DNA of 64,000 bases, taken from Pantoea sp. 1.19. GTDB taxonomy: Bacteria > Pseudomonadota > Gammaproteobacteria > Enterobacterales > Enterobacteriaceae. The position numbers were made by a program, and so were the translations under genes. The stretch's first letter is position 1; each line of letters opens with the position of its first letter. The notes under the pieces were generated by a model, which searched no databases, was not told the DNA's origin, and saw only the letters and a program-made list of their open reading frames with translations. The stretch spans positions 1 through 64,000 of the forward strand of contig NZ_MRBS01000009.1 of the NCBI RefSeq assembly GCF_001922585.1, read 5' to 3'. Positions 42,677 to 52,028 of the stretch are shown here, piece by piece.

Positions 42677-43579
42677 TTATCGCTCAAACTGCCCGCGACG
42701 CGCGTCCGGCACCACCGAGCAGGGATCCTGGTGAATAGTGACATCGGCACCGGGAAAACGCTGACGCAGCGCGCACTCCACCTCGTCGGCAATGCGGTGC
42801 GACTGCACCAGCGGCAGGTCGTCATCCATTTCCAGATGAAGCTGAATAAAACGGGTAGGACCGGACTGGCGCGTACGCAGCTGATGGGCACCGTGTACGC
42901 CGGGCCACTGCTCCAGGATGGCCACAATGGCCGCCCGCTCCTCTTCCGGTAAAGCGCGATCCAGCAGTGCCTGCACCGCCTCCCAGGCCATCTTCAGGGC
43001 GTTGGTGAGGATCCAGACGCCGATGCCGAGGGCAAACAGCGCATCCGCGCGATGCAAACCGTACCAGCTGAGGGCCAGCGCCATCAGGATCGCGCCGTTC
43101 ATCAGCACATCGGACTGATAGTGCAGCATGTCAGCACGGATGGCCTGGCTGTGCGTGCGCCTGACCACCCAGCGCTGAAACGCGACCAGCGCCAGCGTGG
43201 CAAGCAGCGCTACCACAGTGACCGTCATCCCCACCAGCGGCGCATTGAGCGGCGCAGGCGTGGCCAGATGCTGAATACCGGTAAGAAACAGAAACAGCGC
43301 CGAACCCGCGATAAACATGCTTTGTGCCAGTGCCGCCAGCGACTCCGCCTTGCCGTGACCAAACGTGTGTTCCGCGTCGGCCGGTTGCAGTGAATAGCGC
43401 ACCACCAGCAGATTGGTCAGCGAGGCGGCAATATCCACCAGCGAGTCTACCAGCGCCGCCAGCATGCTGACCGACCCGGTATACCACCAGGCAAAAATTT
43501 TGATCAGCAGCAGCGTACTGGCCAGCACGGTGGCGGAAAGCGCCGCGCGGCTGACTAAACGACCATATTCATTATTCAT
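42677..43579 (-). CDS. fieF: Ferrous iron/zinc efflux pump FieF
   Basis: Cation diffusion facilitator of the inner membrane exporting Fe2+ and Zn2+ by proton antiport. The protein is 300 aa, as in E. coli, from the ATG at 43579, 6 bases after AGGGA. Six membrane helices, the metal sites DSLVDI and HYQSDV, the HTFGHGKAE motif, and a C-terminal cytoplasmic domain with [14 protein letters not shown] are present. In E. coli fieF is next to cpxP; here two genes lie between them. Confidence 0.97.
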   Translation of the reverse strand: MNNEYGRLVSRAALSATVLASTLLLIKIFAWWYTGSVSMLAALVDSLVDIAASLTNLLVVRYSLQPADAEHTFGHGKAESLAALAQSMFIAGSALFLFLTGIQHLATPAPLNAPLVGMTVTVVALLATLALVAFQRWVVRRTHSQAIRADMLHYQSDVLMNGAILMALALSWYGLHRADALFALGIGVWILTNALKMAWEAVQALLDRALPEEERAAIVAILEQWPGVHGAHQLRTRQSGPTRFIQLHLEMDDDLPLVQSHRIADEVECALRQRFPGADVTIHQDPCSVVPDARRGQFER

Positions 43580-43745
43580 CTTCATTCCCTACATCAGGAC
43601 GTTCTGGAAGTATACCCCAGGATCCCAACGCCTCGTCGCGCGGCCCCGCCTGCAGAAAAAAACCATCGCAGGCGTTGCGCGTCCGGCACGGCCGCCGGTT
43701 ATTTGATAAAATAGAGCCTACACAGACCACTTATCGGGAAGCTTG

Positions 43746-44969
43746 ATGCTATCCACTCTCATTTATCGCAGTCATATTTGCGAAAATGTGCCATTTGCCA
43801 CCCTGGACGACCTCGCCAGCAGTGCGAATGCGCGTAACGAAGTTTATGACGTAACCGGGATCCTGCTGTTTAACGGCACCCATTTTTTTCAGCTGCTGGA
43901 AGGGCCCGAAGAGAGCGTCAATGCGATCTACAGCCGCATATGTGACGATCCGCGTCATCACAATCTGGTAGAGCTGCTGCGCGACTACGCCCCGGCGCGT
44001 CGCTTCGGCAACGTCGGCATGGAGCTGTTTAACCTCACTGAACACGACGGTGACGAGGTGTTGCAGGCGGTACTGGATAAGGGCACGTCCAAATATCAGC
44101 TGACGTATAACGATCGCGCACTGCAGTTCCTGCGCACCTTTGTGGAAGCCACTGAGCGCGAGCACTACTTTGAGCTGCCCCCGGCGGAGAGCTGGCGCTT
44201 CGTGGAAGATGACTCGCCGCAGCGCAATGGCGACGCCAGCCTGCTGCAGGGGGTTCCCTGTCAGTTTGCCTTTCAGCCCATTCTCGACCCGCTGTCGCAA
44301 TCTATCGTTGCGCTGGAGGCGCTGATCCGCAGCCCCGACGGCAACACGCCGGATCGCTTTTTCGCCGGCCTGTCGCAAGAGGAGATCCCGGTGGCCGATC
44401 TGCACGCGAAAAAGCTGGCGTTCGCCCAAGCGAAACGGTTAGGCATTGGGGAGCGTACGTTGGCTATCAATCTGTCGCCGCTGTCGCTGGTCGCGGTTCC
44501 CGGCGCGGTCGATTTTTTGCTGCATGAAATTCATGCTCAGGGGCTGGTGCCGGAGCAAATCGTAGTGGAAGTCAGCGAACGCGAAGTGATCGCCCGTCAG
44601 GGGGCGTTTGCCGCGGCGATCAAGCAGCTAAAAGCCGCCGGTATGCGGCTGGCGATCGATGATTTTGGCGCCGGCTCCGCCGGTCTGCTGCTGCTGACAC
44701 AGGTACAGCCCGACCGCATTAAAATCAATCGCCATATCATCAGCGACGTGCATAAAAGCGGCCCGAAGCAGGCCATCGTGCGCGCTATTCTGCAGTGTTG
44801 CGCCTCGTTGGAAATTCAGGTCATCGCTAACGGCGTGGAGAAAGTCGAAGAGTGGATGTGGTTAGAATCGGCCGGCATTGCCCAGTTTCAGGGCTTCCTG
44901 TTTGCCCGTCCGGCGATCAACGCCATCCCCGCCGTCAACTGGCCGGAGCTCGCCGATACGCCGGTCTGA
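43746..44969 (+). CDS. bluF: Blue light sensor BluF (BLUF-EAL protein)
   Basis: 407 aa (E. coli BluF 403). The N-terminal BLUF domain (about 1-95) binds flavin and keeps Tyr7, Asn31 and Gln49. The C-terminal EAL domain (about 175-400) has EAL 191-193, Asn242, Glu275, Asp305-Asp306, Lys326 and Gln382, but Asn362 replaces Glu in the AEGVE motif. In E. coli BluF, the EAL domain is degenerate and acts by binding the repressor BluR rather than by degrading c-di-GMP. The ATG at 43746 follows GGAAG. Its position beside cpxP and fieF is unusual; no bluR is seen nearby. Confidence 0.93.
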   Translation: MLSTLIYRSHICENVPFATLDDLASSANARNEVYDVTGILLFNGTHFFQLLEGPEESVNAIYSRICDDPRHHNLVELLRDYAPARRFGNVGMELFNLTEHDGDEVLQAVLDKGTSKYQLTYNDRALQFLRTFVEATEREHYFELPPAESWRFVEDDSPQRNGDASLLQGVPCQFAFQPILDPLSQSIVALEALIRSPDGNTPDRFFAGLSQEEIPVADLHAKKLAFAQAKRLGIGERTLAINLSPLSLVAVPGAVDFLLHEIHAQGLVPEQIVVEVSEREVIARQGAFAAAIKQLKAAGMRLAIDDFGAGSAGLLLLTQVQPDRIKINRHIISDVHKSGPKQAIVRAILQCCASLEIQVIANGVEKVEEWMWLESAGIAQFQGFLFARPAINAIPAVNWPELADTPV

Positions 44970-44980
44970 CGCTCCCACAG

Positions 44981-45004
44981 AAAAAGCCCGCAAGCGGGCT
45001 TTTT
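44981..45004. terminator. Bidirectional terminator after bluF
   Basis: AAAAAGCCCGC (44981-44991) pairs with GCGGGCTTTT (44994-45003) around AA, with A- and T-runs on both sides. It serves bluF and the convergent TM2 gene. Confidence 0.92.
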
Positions 45005-45013
45005 CTGGCGGCA

Positions 45014-45313
45014 TCAACCGTATTTTTCTGCAAACTTCTCGTCGGAGGTGCAGAGATAAATAATAAACTCCACAAAGGCAATCACGCCCGGGATCAGGGT
45101 CCAGCAGAACAGCAGGTACATCACCCCCTGGAAAATGCGTCCCAGGTAAAATTTATGCGCGCCCAGGCTGCCAAGAAACAGCGCCAGCAAGGCGGCCACC
45201 AGGCGATTTTTTTCGCCATAGCTCGTGGACTGCACCGCACCGCAGTGCGGGCAGCTTTTAGCGCTGCTGTGTATCTCTTTGCCGCATCCGCGGCAGAACA
45301 CCTTATCTGACAT
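45014..45313 (-). CDS. Zinc-ribbon and TM2 domain protein
   Basis: Small membrane protein of unknown function, 99 aa. An N-terminal zinc ribbon (CRGCGKEIH, CPHCGAV) is followed by a TM2 domain with two hydrophobic helices (LVAALLALFLGSLGAHKFYLG and a segment after FQGVMYLL). I chose the ATG at 45313 because of the AGGGAG site. It is convergent with bluF and codirectional with cpxP but separated from it by the CpxQ terminator. Confidence 0.88.
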   Translation of the reverse strand: MSDKVFCRGCGKEIHSSAKSCPHCGAVQSTSYGEKNRLVAALLALFLGSLGAHKFYLGRIFQGVMYLLFCWTLIPGVIAFVEFIIYLCTSDEKFAEKYG

Positions 45314-45501
45314 ACTCGCTCCCTTAACAGTGGTGATCCCGTCATGTCCTGCGCCCCCGCGCCGCGCAGCGATCTTCATGGGTTACGGCGGAAATTTCAT
45401 AACTATCTTAGGATAACTCTTAACCAGATTCCATTAACAGAACCTGACTGAAGAGCAAACAGATGCACGCCTCAGCCAGCGTCAGGGTCTTGCAATGGGG
45501 G

Positions 45502-45528
45502 AAAAAAAACCCCCACATCATGTGGGGG
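45502..45528 (-). terminator. Terminator of cpxP/CpxQ
   Basis: CCCCCACAT (45510-45518) and ATGTGGGGG (45520-45528) form a perfect stem, followed on the minus strand by eight U residues. Confidence 0.93.
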
Positions 45529-45559
45529 AAGACAGGGATGGTGTCTATGGCAAGGAAAA
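45502..45559 (-). ncRNA. cpxQ: CpxQ small RNA (3' UTR of cpxP)
   Basis: In E. coli and Salmonella CpxQ is a ~58-nt Hfq-dependent RNA released from the cpxP 3' UTR by RNase E; it represses envelope and inner-membrane mRNAs. Here the minus strand after cpxP reads TTTTCCTTGCCATAGACACC, then ATCCCTGTCTT, then a hairpin CCCCCACAT/ATGTGGGGG (45510-45528) and a U8 tail (45502-45509). This is almost identical to the enteric CpxQ as I recall it, including the seed region and terminator. The 5' end is by analogy. Confidence 0.9.
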
Positions 45560-45571
45560 CAGGGATACATG

Positions 45572-46096
45572 TTACTGGGTACTGCCATTACGGGTACTAC
45601 CGGTACTGCTTACTGCCTGCAGCGATGAAGCCTGCTGCCTGTCCGCGAGCTTGCGCAATGCCTGCATACGCTGCTCATGTCGGGTGTGTAAAACGGCCTG
45701 CTGCGCCGGTGTAAGCAGGTGATACATCTGATTGCGCACTTTGGCCATTTCAACCTGCCAGTCAAGCTGCGCCTCGGTCACCCGTTCCATCTGCGCCTTT
45801 ACGGCCGCTTCATCAAAATGCTCTGCCGTCACCAGACGGTGCAGTTTTTCCAACTCTTCGGGGGGAACGTCATGCCGTTCCGCCCGCGCCTGCCGCATCA
45901 AATCACGCATTTGCTGGCGCTGCTGTTCGCTCAGTTTAATCCCGTCAAACATGTGACTTTCGGGATTTTGCGTCATACTGCCCTGCGCAATGCTGGGTGT
46001 ATGATGCATGTCGTCAATCGTCGCAACGTCGGCAGCCAGCGCACTACAATTTGAGGCAAGTGCAGCAGCCATGACGACGGCGGTCACTGTGCGCAT
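45572..46096 (-). CDS. cpxP: Cpx pathway periplasmic inhibitor CpxP
   Basis: Periplasmic adaptor that damps the CpxA sensor and delivers misfolded proteins to DegP. The protein is 174 aa (E. coli 166) with a signal peptide (about 1-21), SHMFDGIKLSEQQRQQMRDLM-type first motif, and a second LTXXQ motif LTPAQQAVL. It is divergent from cpxRA across the CpxR box, and its 3' UTR encodes CpxQ. Confidence 0.96.
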   Translation of the reverse strand: MRTVTAVVMAAALASNCSALAADVATIDDMHHTPSIAQGSMTQNPESHMFDGIKLSEQQRQQMRDLMRQARAERHDVPPEELEKLHRLVTAEHFDEAAVKAQMERVTEAQLDWQVEMAKVRNQMYHLLTPAQQAVLHTRHEQRMQALRKLADRQQASSLQAVSSTGSTRNGSTQ

Positions 46097-46170
46097 CGCT
46101 TACTCCCGTTCGTTTCTCGATTCAACGCTAACGAGTCTACGGCGGCAGCTGCAAACATGCGTCAGGAGGT

Positions 46171-46185
46171 GTAAAACAACGTAAA
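46171..46185. promoter_or_regulatory. CpxR box between cpxP and cpxR
   Basis: GTAAA-ACAAC-GTAAA is an exact match to the CpxR consensus GTAAA-N5-GTAAA. It lies 55 bp before cpxR and 75 bp before cpxP and explains the autoregulated divergent pair. Confidence 0.9.
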
Positions 46186-46239
46186 GTCATGGATTGGCGG
46201 CTTTCGATGTCGTAATTTTGCCTGCGGAGGGCCAAAACA

Positions 46240-46938
46240 ATGAATAAAATTCTGTTGGTTGATGACGACCGCGAACTCACTTCGCTGTTGAAAGAGTTAC
46301 TGGAAATGGAAGGTTTTCTCGTACTGGTCGCCGGTGACGGTGAACAGGCGCTGAGTATGCTCGACAGCTCAATTGATCTGTTGCTGCTGGACGTCATGAT
46401 GCCAAAGAAAAACGGCATTGATACTCTGAAAGAGCTGCGTCAGCAGCACCAAACCCCGGTCATCATGCTGACCGCGCGCGGCAGCGAGCTGGATCGCGTG
46501 CTGGGGCTGGAGCTGGGCGCGGATGATTATTTGCCAAAGCCCTTTAACGATCGCGAGCTGGTGGCCCGCATCCGCGCTATCCTGCGCCGCTCCAACTGGA
46601 GCGAGCAGCAGCAGCAGAACGACAGCGCCTCACCGACGCTTGAGGTGGATCTGCTGCGGCTGAATCCCGGACGCCAGGAGGCCAGCTTCGAGAACCAGAC
46701 CCTCGACCTGACCGGCACCGAGTTCACCCTGCTCTATTTGCTCGCCCAGCACCTGGGGCAGGTGGTCTCGCGTGAACAGCTGAGCCAGGACGTTTTGGGT
46801 AAGCGGCTCACGCCGTTTGACCGCGCCATCGATATGCATATCTCCAACCTGCGCCGCAAACTGCCGGAGCGACGCGACGGCCATCCGTGGTTTAAAACCC
46901 TGCGCGGGCGCGGTTATCTGATGGTATCGGCAACATGA
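46240..46938 (+). CDS. cpxR: Envelope stress response regulator CpxR
   Basis: OmpR-family response regulator, 232 aa as in E. coli. Receiver domain (about 1-120) with acidic pair DDD at the start, phosphoacceptor in LLLLDVMMPKKNG (Asp51), and the KPFNDREL lysine; winged-helix output domain (about 130-230) ending in KTLRGRGYLMV. Its TGA overlaps the cpxA ATG. Confidence 0.98.
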   Translation: MNKILLVDDDRELTSLLKELLEMEGFLVLVAGDGEQALSMLDSSIDLLLLDVMMPKKNGIDTLKELRQQHQTPVIMLTARGSELDRVLGLELGADDYLPKPFNDRELVARIRAILRRSNWSEQQQQNDSASPTLEVDLLRLNPGRQEASFENQTLDLTGTEFTLLYLLAQHLGQVVSREQLSQDVLGKRLTPFDRAIDMHISNLRRKLPERRDGHPWFKTLRGRGYLMVSAT

Positions 46939-48311
46939 TTGGCAGCCTGACCACCCGCATCTTCGCCATCTTCTGGCTCACGCTGGCGCTGGTGTTGATG
47001 CTGGTATTGATGCTGCCCAAGCTGGACTCGCGCCAGATGACGCCGCTTATCGAAAGCGAACAGCGGCAGGGCATCATGATTGAGCAGCACGTCGAAGCCG
47101 AACTGATCCAAGATCCCGCCAACGATTTGATGTGGTGGCGCCGGCTGTTTCGCGCCATCGATAAGTGGGCGCCGCCGGGTCAGCGGCTGCTGCTGGTAAC
47201 CAGCGAAGGACGGGTTATCGGCGCACAGCACAATGAAATGCAGATTATCCGTAATTTTATCGGCCAGTCGGATAATGCCGATCATCCGCAGAAGAAAAAA
47301 TATGGCCGCGTGGAGCTGGTCGGTCCTTTCTCGGTGCGCGACGGTGCCGATAACTATCAGCTCTACCTGATTCGTCCCGCCGGCAGCTCACAGCTCGACT
47401 TTATCAACCTGCTGTTTGACCGGCCGCTGCTGTTGCTGATTGTCACCATGCTGATCAGTTCACCGCTGCTGCTGTGGCTGGCCTGGAGCCTGGCCAAACC
47501 GGCGCGGAAGCTCAAGCACGCGGCGGATGAAGTGGCGCAGGGCAACCTGCGCCAGCATCCGGAGCTGGAGTCAGGCCCGCAGGAGTTTCTCGCCGCTGGC
47601 GCCAGCTTTAATCAGATGGTCAGCGCGCTGGAACGCACCATGACCGCCCAGCACCGTCTGCTGTCGGACATCTCTCATGAACTGCGCACGCCCCTGACCC
47701 GCCTGCAGCTGGCTACGGCGCTGATGCGGCGCCGCCACGGCGAAGGCAAAGAGCTGGAGCGGATCGAAACCGAAGCGCAGCGGCTGGACGGGATGATAAA
47801 CGACCTGCTGGCGCTGTCGCGCAATCAGCATAAAAATGCGCTGGTGAGCGAGTCGCTGAAAGCCAACCAGTTGTGGCAGGAAGTGCTGGATGACGCGAAA
47901 TTTGAAGCCGAACAGATGGGTAAAACGCTGGAGGTCCCCTATCCACCGGGTCCGTGGCCCCTCTACGGTAACCCAAACGCGCTGGAAAGCGCGGTCGAAA
48001 ATATCATCCGTAATGCGCTCCGCTACTCCTGGTCGCGAATTCAGGTGAGTTTTTCCGTGGATAATCAGGGGATGACCCTGCACGTGGATGATGACGGTCC
48101 CGGCGTCAGCCCGGAAGATCGCGAGCAGATTTTCCGCCCTTTCTACCGAACCGATGAGGCGCGCGATCGTGAATCCGGCGGCACCGGACTCGGGCTGGCG
48201 ATTGTAGAAACCGTGATCCAGCAGCACCGCGGCTGGGTAAAAGCCGACGACAGCCCGCTGGGCGGCCTGCGCCTCACCCTGTGGCTACCGCTCTACTCGG
48301 CCAGAGCGTAA
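46935..48311 (+). CDS. cpxA: Envelope stress sensor histidine kinase CpxA
   Basis: Inner membrane kinase/phosphatase for CpxR, 458 aa (E. coli 457). Two membrane helices (about 8-28 and 165-185) flank the periplasmic sensor; a HAMP linker follows; the phosphoacceptor His lies in [20 protein letters not shown]-binding N and G boxes are [16 protein letters not shown] and [11 protein letters not shown]. It starts within the last codons of cpxR (4-bp overlap). Confidence 0.98.
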   Translation: MIGSLTTRIFAIFWLTLALVLMLVLMLPKLDSRQMTPLIESEQRQGIMIEQHVEAELIQDPANDLMWWRRLFRAIDKWAPPGQRLLLVTSEGRVIGAQHNEMQIIRNFIGQSDNADHPQKKKYGRVELVGPFSVRDGADNYQLYLIRPAGSSQLDFINLLFDRPLLLLIVTMLISSPLLLWLAWSLAKPARKLKHAADEVAQGNLRQHPELESGPQEFLAAGASFNQMVSALERTMTAQHRLLSDISHELRTPLTRLQLATALMRRRHGEGKELERIETEAQRLDGMINDLLALSRNQHKNALVSESLKANQLWQEVLDDAKFEAEQMGKTLEVPYPPGPWPLYGNPNALESAVENIIRNALRYSWSRIQVSFSVDNQGMTLHVDDDGPGVSPEDREQIFRPFYRTDEARDRESGGTGLGLAIVETVIQQHRGWVKADDSPLGGLRLTLWLPLYSARA

Positions 48312-48321
48312 TTTGCTATCC

Positions 48322-48348
48322 TGCGGCCCTGTTTTTTTCGGGGCCGCA
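48322..48348 (+). terminator. Hairpin between cpxA and trmL
   Basis: TGCGGCCC (48322-48329) pairs with GGGCCGCA (48341-48348) around an 11-nt T-rich loop. It starts 11 bp after the cpxA stop and ends 3 bp before the trmL ATG, so it could end cpxRA transcription or cover the trmL ribosome site (the GGGG is in the right arm). Confidence 0.6.
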
Positions 48349-48351
48349 ACC

Positions 48352-48822
48352 ATGCTCAATATCGTCCTGTTTGAACCGGAAATTCCGCCGAATACCGGTA
48401 ATATTATCCGCCTGTGCGCTAATACCGGCTTTCACCTGCACCTGATCGAGCCGCTCGGCTTTGCCTGGGACGACAAACGCCTGCGGCGCGCCGGGCTTGA
48501 CTATCATGAGTTTGCGGCCGTCCGGCGCCACGCAGACCTGGCGGCCTTTATGCGCGACGCGCAGCCGCAGCGCCTGTTTGCCCTCACGACCAAAGGCACC
48601 CCGGCGCACAGCGCTGTCAGCTATCAGCCGGGGGATTATCTGCTGTTTGGCCCGGAGTCTCGCGGTCTGCCCGCCAGCCTGCTGGACACGCTGCCCGCCG
48701 AACAGAAAATCCGCATTCCGATGCGGGCGGACAGTCGCAGCATGAACCTGTCAAATGCGGTCTCCGTCGTGGTATTCGAGGCCTGGCGCCAGCTGGATTA
48801 TTCCGGGGCGCTACTGCGCTGA
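48352..48822 (+). CDS. trmL: tRNA (cytidine/uridine-2'-O-)-methyltransferase TrmL
   Basis: SPOUT-class enzyme that methylates the wobble base of tRNA-Leu isoacceptors. The protein is 156 aa (E. coli 157) from the ATG at 48352. It shows [28 protein letters not shown], and [19 protein letters not shown], which forms the knotted SAM site. In E. coli trmL is far from cpxA; here they are adjacent. It is convergent with cysE. Confidence 0.97.
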   Translation: MLNIVLFEPEIPPNTGNIIRLCANTGFHLHLIEPLGFAWDDKRLRRAGLDYHEFAAVRRHADLAAFMRDAQPQRLFALTTKGTPAHSAVSYQPGDYLLFGPESRGLPASLLDTLPAEQKIRIPMRADSRSMNLSNAVSVVVFEAWRQLDYSGALLR

Positions 48823-48838
48823 GCGGAACCACGACGCC

Positions 48839-49660
48839 TCAGATGCCGTCGCCGTACTCAAAGCCGGGAATGGTGCCGTTGAAGTGCTGATCCATCTCCA
48901 TGGAGGGCTTTTCACTGGACGGTTTACCGACGATCCGGGCCGGTACGCCGGCCGCTGTGGTGTGCGGCGGCACCGGTTGCAGCACCACCGACCCGGCGCC
49001 GATTTTAGCGCCGCGGCCAACTTCAATGTTGCCAAGAATTTTGGCGCCGGCGCCAATCATCACCCCTTCGCGGATCTTTGGATGACGATCGCCAGTGGTT
49101 TTACCGGTTCCACCGAGGGTGACCGACTGCAGGATCGAGACGTCATTTTCCACCACCGCCGTTTCACCAATCACGATGCCGGTAGCGTGGTCGAGCATAA
49201 TCCCGCAGCCGATCGTGGCCGCCGGATGGATATCCACCCCGAACGAGACCGAGATTTGATTTTGCAAAAACACCGCCAGCGCCCGACGGCCCTCATTCCA
49301 TAGCCAGTGGCCAATACGATACGACTGCAGGGCGTGAAAGCCTTTCAGATAGAGCAGCGGCGTGGAGTATTTATCAATCGCCGGATCGCGCTGGCGCACC
49401 GCCAGAACATCCAGCGCCGCCGAAGCGATCATCCGCGGATCCTGCCGGTACGCTTCTTCCACGATTTCGCGAATCGCCATGGCCGGCATGATCGGCGTCG
49501 CCAGCTTATTGGCCAGCATATAGCTCAGGGCGCTGCCCAGATTTTCATGCTTCAGCAGCGTCGCATGGTAGAAACTGGCAAGCATCGGTTCGCAATCGGC
49601 CAGCGCGCGCGCTTCGGCTTTAATATGGCTCCAGACCAGCTCTAACTCTTCCGACGACAT
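48839..49660 (-). CDS. cysE: Serine O-acetyltransferase CysE
   Basis: First committed step of cysteine synthesis, feedback-inhibited by cysteine. The protein is 273 aa, as in E. coli. An N-terminal helical domain is followed by a left-handed beta-helix of hexapeptide repeats (about 140-245) with the catalytic MLDHATGIVIGETA histidine and a C-terminal tail ending in GDGI that binds the CysK active site. It is last in the secB-gpsA-cysE operon. Confidence 0.98.
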   Translation of the reverse strand: MSSEELELVWSHIKAEARALADCEPMLASFYHATLLKHENLGSALSYMLANKLATPIMPAMAIREIVEEAYRQDPRMIASAALDVLAVRQRDPAIDKYSTPLLYLKGFHALQSYRIGHWLWNEGRRALAVFLQNQISVSFGVDIHPAATIGCGIMLDHATGIVIGETAVVENDVSILQSVTLGGTGKTTGDRHPKIREGVMIGAGAKILGNIEVGRGAKIGAGSVVLQPVPPHTTAAGVPARIVGKPSSEKPSMEMDQHFNGTIPGFEYGDGI

Positions 49661-49735
49661 GCTTTTCTCCCCATCAACCCTAATTCACGCCGCATCCGGG
49701 CTGCACCGGCGCGCGACGGGTATGCCGCCGCGCGC

Positions 49736-50755
49736 TCAGCGCGTCCCGTTTTCATCTTTCCGATCGCGACTCAGCAGCGACAATGCGGCCTCGCGCGCCG
49801 GTTTTCCGCAATACAGAACCTGATAGATCTGTTCGGTAATGGGCATCTCCACGCCCAACCGGGCGGCCAGCGCTTTCACCTCTTTGGTGTTGCGATAGCC
49901 CTCGACCACCTGACCAATGACCGCCTGCGCCGCATCCACCTCCTGCCCCTGCCCCAGCATCATGCCAAAGCGGCGGTTTCGGGACTGATTATCAGTACAG
50001 GTCAGCACCAGGTCGCCGAGTCCGGCCATCCCCATAAAGGTGGTGGCATCGGCTCCCAGCGCGGCCCCAAGCCGGCTCATTTCCGCGAGTCCGCGGGTAA
50101 TCAGCGCGGTGCGGGCGTTGGCGCCAAAGCCAATACCGTCCGACATCCCGGCACCAATTGCGATCACGTTTTTAACCGCTCCGCCCAGCTGCACGCCGAT
50201 GACGTCCGGATTGCTGTAGACGCGAAAGCTTTTACCACAGTGCATCCGCTGCTGCAGATCGTCCGCAAAACCGGCGTCCGTCGCCGCCAGCGCGATCGCC
50301 GTCGGCATGCCGGCGGCCAGCTCTTTGGCAAACGTCGGCCCCGAGACCACCGCCAGCGGAATGGCGTCGCCCATGATTTCGCGCGCCACGTCCTGCAGTA
50401 ATCGTCCGGTCTCGCGCTCCAGCCCTTTTGTCGCCCAGACCAGGCGCGACGCTGCGGTCAGATGCGGCTTCAGCTGCGCCAGCACCTCGCCAAAGACGTG
50501 ACTCGGCACCACCACCAGAATATCGCGACTGGCGGCCACCGCTTTTTCCAGCTGACTCTCCAGCCGCAGCGTGGCGGGAAAAGGCACATCCGGCAGAAAC
50601 GCCGCATTACAGCGCTCGGCCTCAAGGCGGGCAAGATGGGTGGGATTATGGCCCCACAGCACCACCGGATGGCCGTTGCGGGCCAGGGTGATGGCGAGAG
50701 CGGTGCCGTAAGATCCGGCACCGATAACGGTCATAGACGCGGCGTGATTGGCCAT
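49736..50755 (-). CDS. gpsA: Glycerol-3-phosphate dehydrogenase [NAD(P)+] GpsA
   Basis: Makes sn-glycerol-3-phosphate for phospholipid synthesis. The protein is 339 aa, as in E. coli. Nucleotide motif [13 protein letters not shown], catalytic lysine region [18 protein letters not shown] and [10 protein letters not shown] are present. Its ATG directly abuts the secB stop codon, indicating translational coupling. Confidence 0.98.
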   Translation of the reverse strand: MANHAASMTVIGAGSYGTALAITLARNGHPVVLWGHNPTHLARLEAERCNAAFLPDVPFPATLRLESQLEKAVAASRDILVVVPSHVFGEVLAQLKPHLTAASRLVWATKGLERETGRLLQDVAREIMGDAIPLAVVSGPTFAKELAAGMPTAIALAATDAGFADDLQQRMHCGKSFRVYSNPDVIGVQLGGAVKNVIAIGAGMSDGIGFGANARTALITRGLAEMSRLGAALGADATTFMGMAGLGDLVLTCTDNQSRNRRFGMMLGQGQEVDAAQAVIGQVVEGYRNTKEVKALAARLGVEMPITEQIYQVLYCGKPAREAALSLLSRDRKDENGTR

Positions 50756-51226
50756 TCAGGCATCCTGCTGTGCGGCGGTTTCCCCGGTCGCTTGCTGCTG
50801 CTGCAGGTAGTTCATAAACAGCGCATCAAAGTTCACCGGTGCCAGGTTCAGCTGCGGGAAAGTACCGCGGGAGACCAGGCTGGTAATGCACTCGCGCGCA
50901 TACGGAAACAGAATGTTCGGGCAGTATGCGCCCAGGCAATGTGCCATCTGGTTGCCATCGATACCGGCAATGGAGAAGATTCCCGCCTGCTGAACTTCAC
51001 ACAGGAACGCGGTCTCTTCACCCAGTGAAGCGGTCACGGTCACGCGCAGCACCACTTCGTACACATCGTCAGCCAGCTGGGAAGAGGCGGTGTCCAGATC
51101 CAGCTTCACTTCCGGTTCCCACTCTTTCTGGAAAACCTGCGGAGCGTTTGGCGCTTCAAAGGAGATATCTTTAGTGTAGATGCGTTGGATCTGGAATGAC
51201 ATCTCGCTGCTGTTTTGTTCAGACAT
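50756..51226 (-). CDS. secB: Protein-export chaperone SecB
   Basis: Tetrameric chaperone that keeps preproteins unfolded and hands them to SecA. The protein is 156 aa (E. coli 155), with [26 protein letters not shown] and the C-terminal [17 protein letters not shown] typical of the family. It is cotranscribed with gpsA. Confidence 0.98.
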   Translation of the reverse strand: MSEQNSSEMSFQIQRIYTKDISFEAPNAPQVFQKEWEPEVKLDLDTASSQLADDVYEVVLRVTVTASLGEETAFLCEVQQAGIFSIAGIDGNQMAHCLGAYCPNILFPYARECITSLVSRGTFPQLNLAPVNFDALFMNYLQQQQATGETAAQQDA

Positions 51227-51327
51227 AGTTCTTTTCCTGTGCGTTAATCATCATCCTTGCCCGGCAAGGAGAAGCAGTATTACGTCAGATGACGCGTGAC
51301 GCTACGGCGAAGAGGCTTCACGCCTCC

Positions 51328-51582
51328 TCAGGCCAGCAGCGGATCCAGTTCGCCACGCGCGTCCAGCGCATGGAGATCGTCGCAACCGCCAATGTGGCGA
51401 TCGGCAATGAAAATCTGCGGCACCGTTGTCCGGCCATGGGCGCGGGCGATCATCTTCTCACGCCCCTCGGCATCGCCATCAATGGCGATCTCGTTATAAG
51501 TGACGCCTTTCTGCGCCAGCAGAGCCTTGGCCCGATGGCAAAATGGACAGGTTGCTTTGGTATAAATATCAATCTGGACCAT
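51328..51582 (-). CDS. grxC: Glutaredoxin 3 GrxC
   Basis: Glutathione-dependent thiol oxidoreductase, 84 aa (E. coli 83). Active site CPFC (E. coli GrxC has CPYC), glutathione-binding TTVPQIFIADRHIGGCDDL. It lies between yibN and secB in the usual order. Confidence 0.97.
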   Translation of the reverse strand: MVQIDIYTKATCPFCHRAKALLAQKGVTYNEIAIDGDAEGREKMIARAHGRTTVPQIFIADRHIGGCDDLHALDARGELDPLLA

Positions 51583-51596
51583 CTGTCGTCTCCCGA

Positions 51597-52028
51597 TTAC
51601 TTACCGCGCACCAGCGGCAGGTTGTCACTGTTCCAGCCGGCAATCCCTTCTTTCAATACCGACACGTTGTTAAAGCCGGCCTGGCTCAGTTTAGCCGCGG
51701 CTTCACCGGCGCTGTGGCCGGAGGCGCAGACCACAATCAGCGGCTGAGCCTTGTGCTTCTCCAGCTCGCCAAAGCTGCCCTTTTTAATGTCCGCCGCCTG
51801 CACATTCAGCGCATTGGAAATATGGCCTTTGCGATACTCATCGCGCCCCCGCACGTCCACGACCACCGCGTCTTCTTTATTGATCAAGTGCGTGGCCTGG
51901 CCACGGGAAATGGTTTTTACTTTGGAGAACATGCCTTTAAAGGTGGTCACGATCACCAAAATCAGCAAAACGACCCATGCCAGACTGAGAATGGGGTGGT
52001 TGCTAACGAATGGCATAATTTCTTGCAT
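51597..52028 (-). CDS. yibN: Membrane-anchored rhodanese YibN
   Basis: 143 aa, as in E. coli. One N-terminal membrane helix (about 10-30) precedes a cytoplasmic rhodanese domain with [18 protein letters not shown] and the active-site cysteine in [15 protein letters not shown]. The physiological role is not well defined in the family. It starts the yibN-grxC-secB-gpsA-cysE run and is divergent from envC. Confidence 0.95.
   Translation of the reverse strand: MQEIMPFVSNHPILSLAWVVLLILVIVTTFKGMFSKVKTISRGQATHLINKEDAVVVDVRGRDEYRKGHISNALNVQAADIKKGSFGELEKHKAQPLIVVCASGHSAGEAAAKLSQAGFNNVSVLKEGIAGWNSDNLPLVRGK

Noticed and set aside
42607-42927. 106-codon minus-strand frame overlapping fieF
   Set aside because: Different frame over the fieF 3' end with no conserved motif; fieF explains this region.
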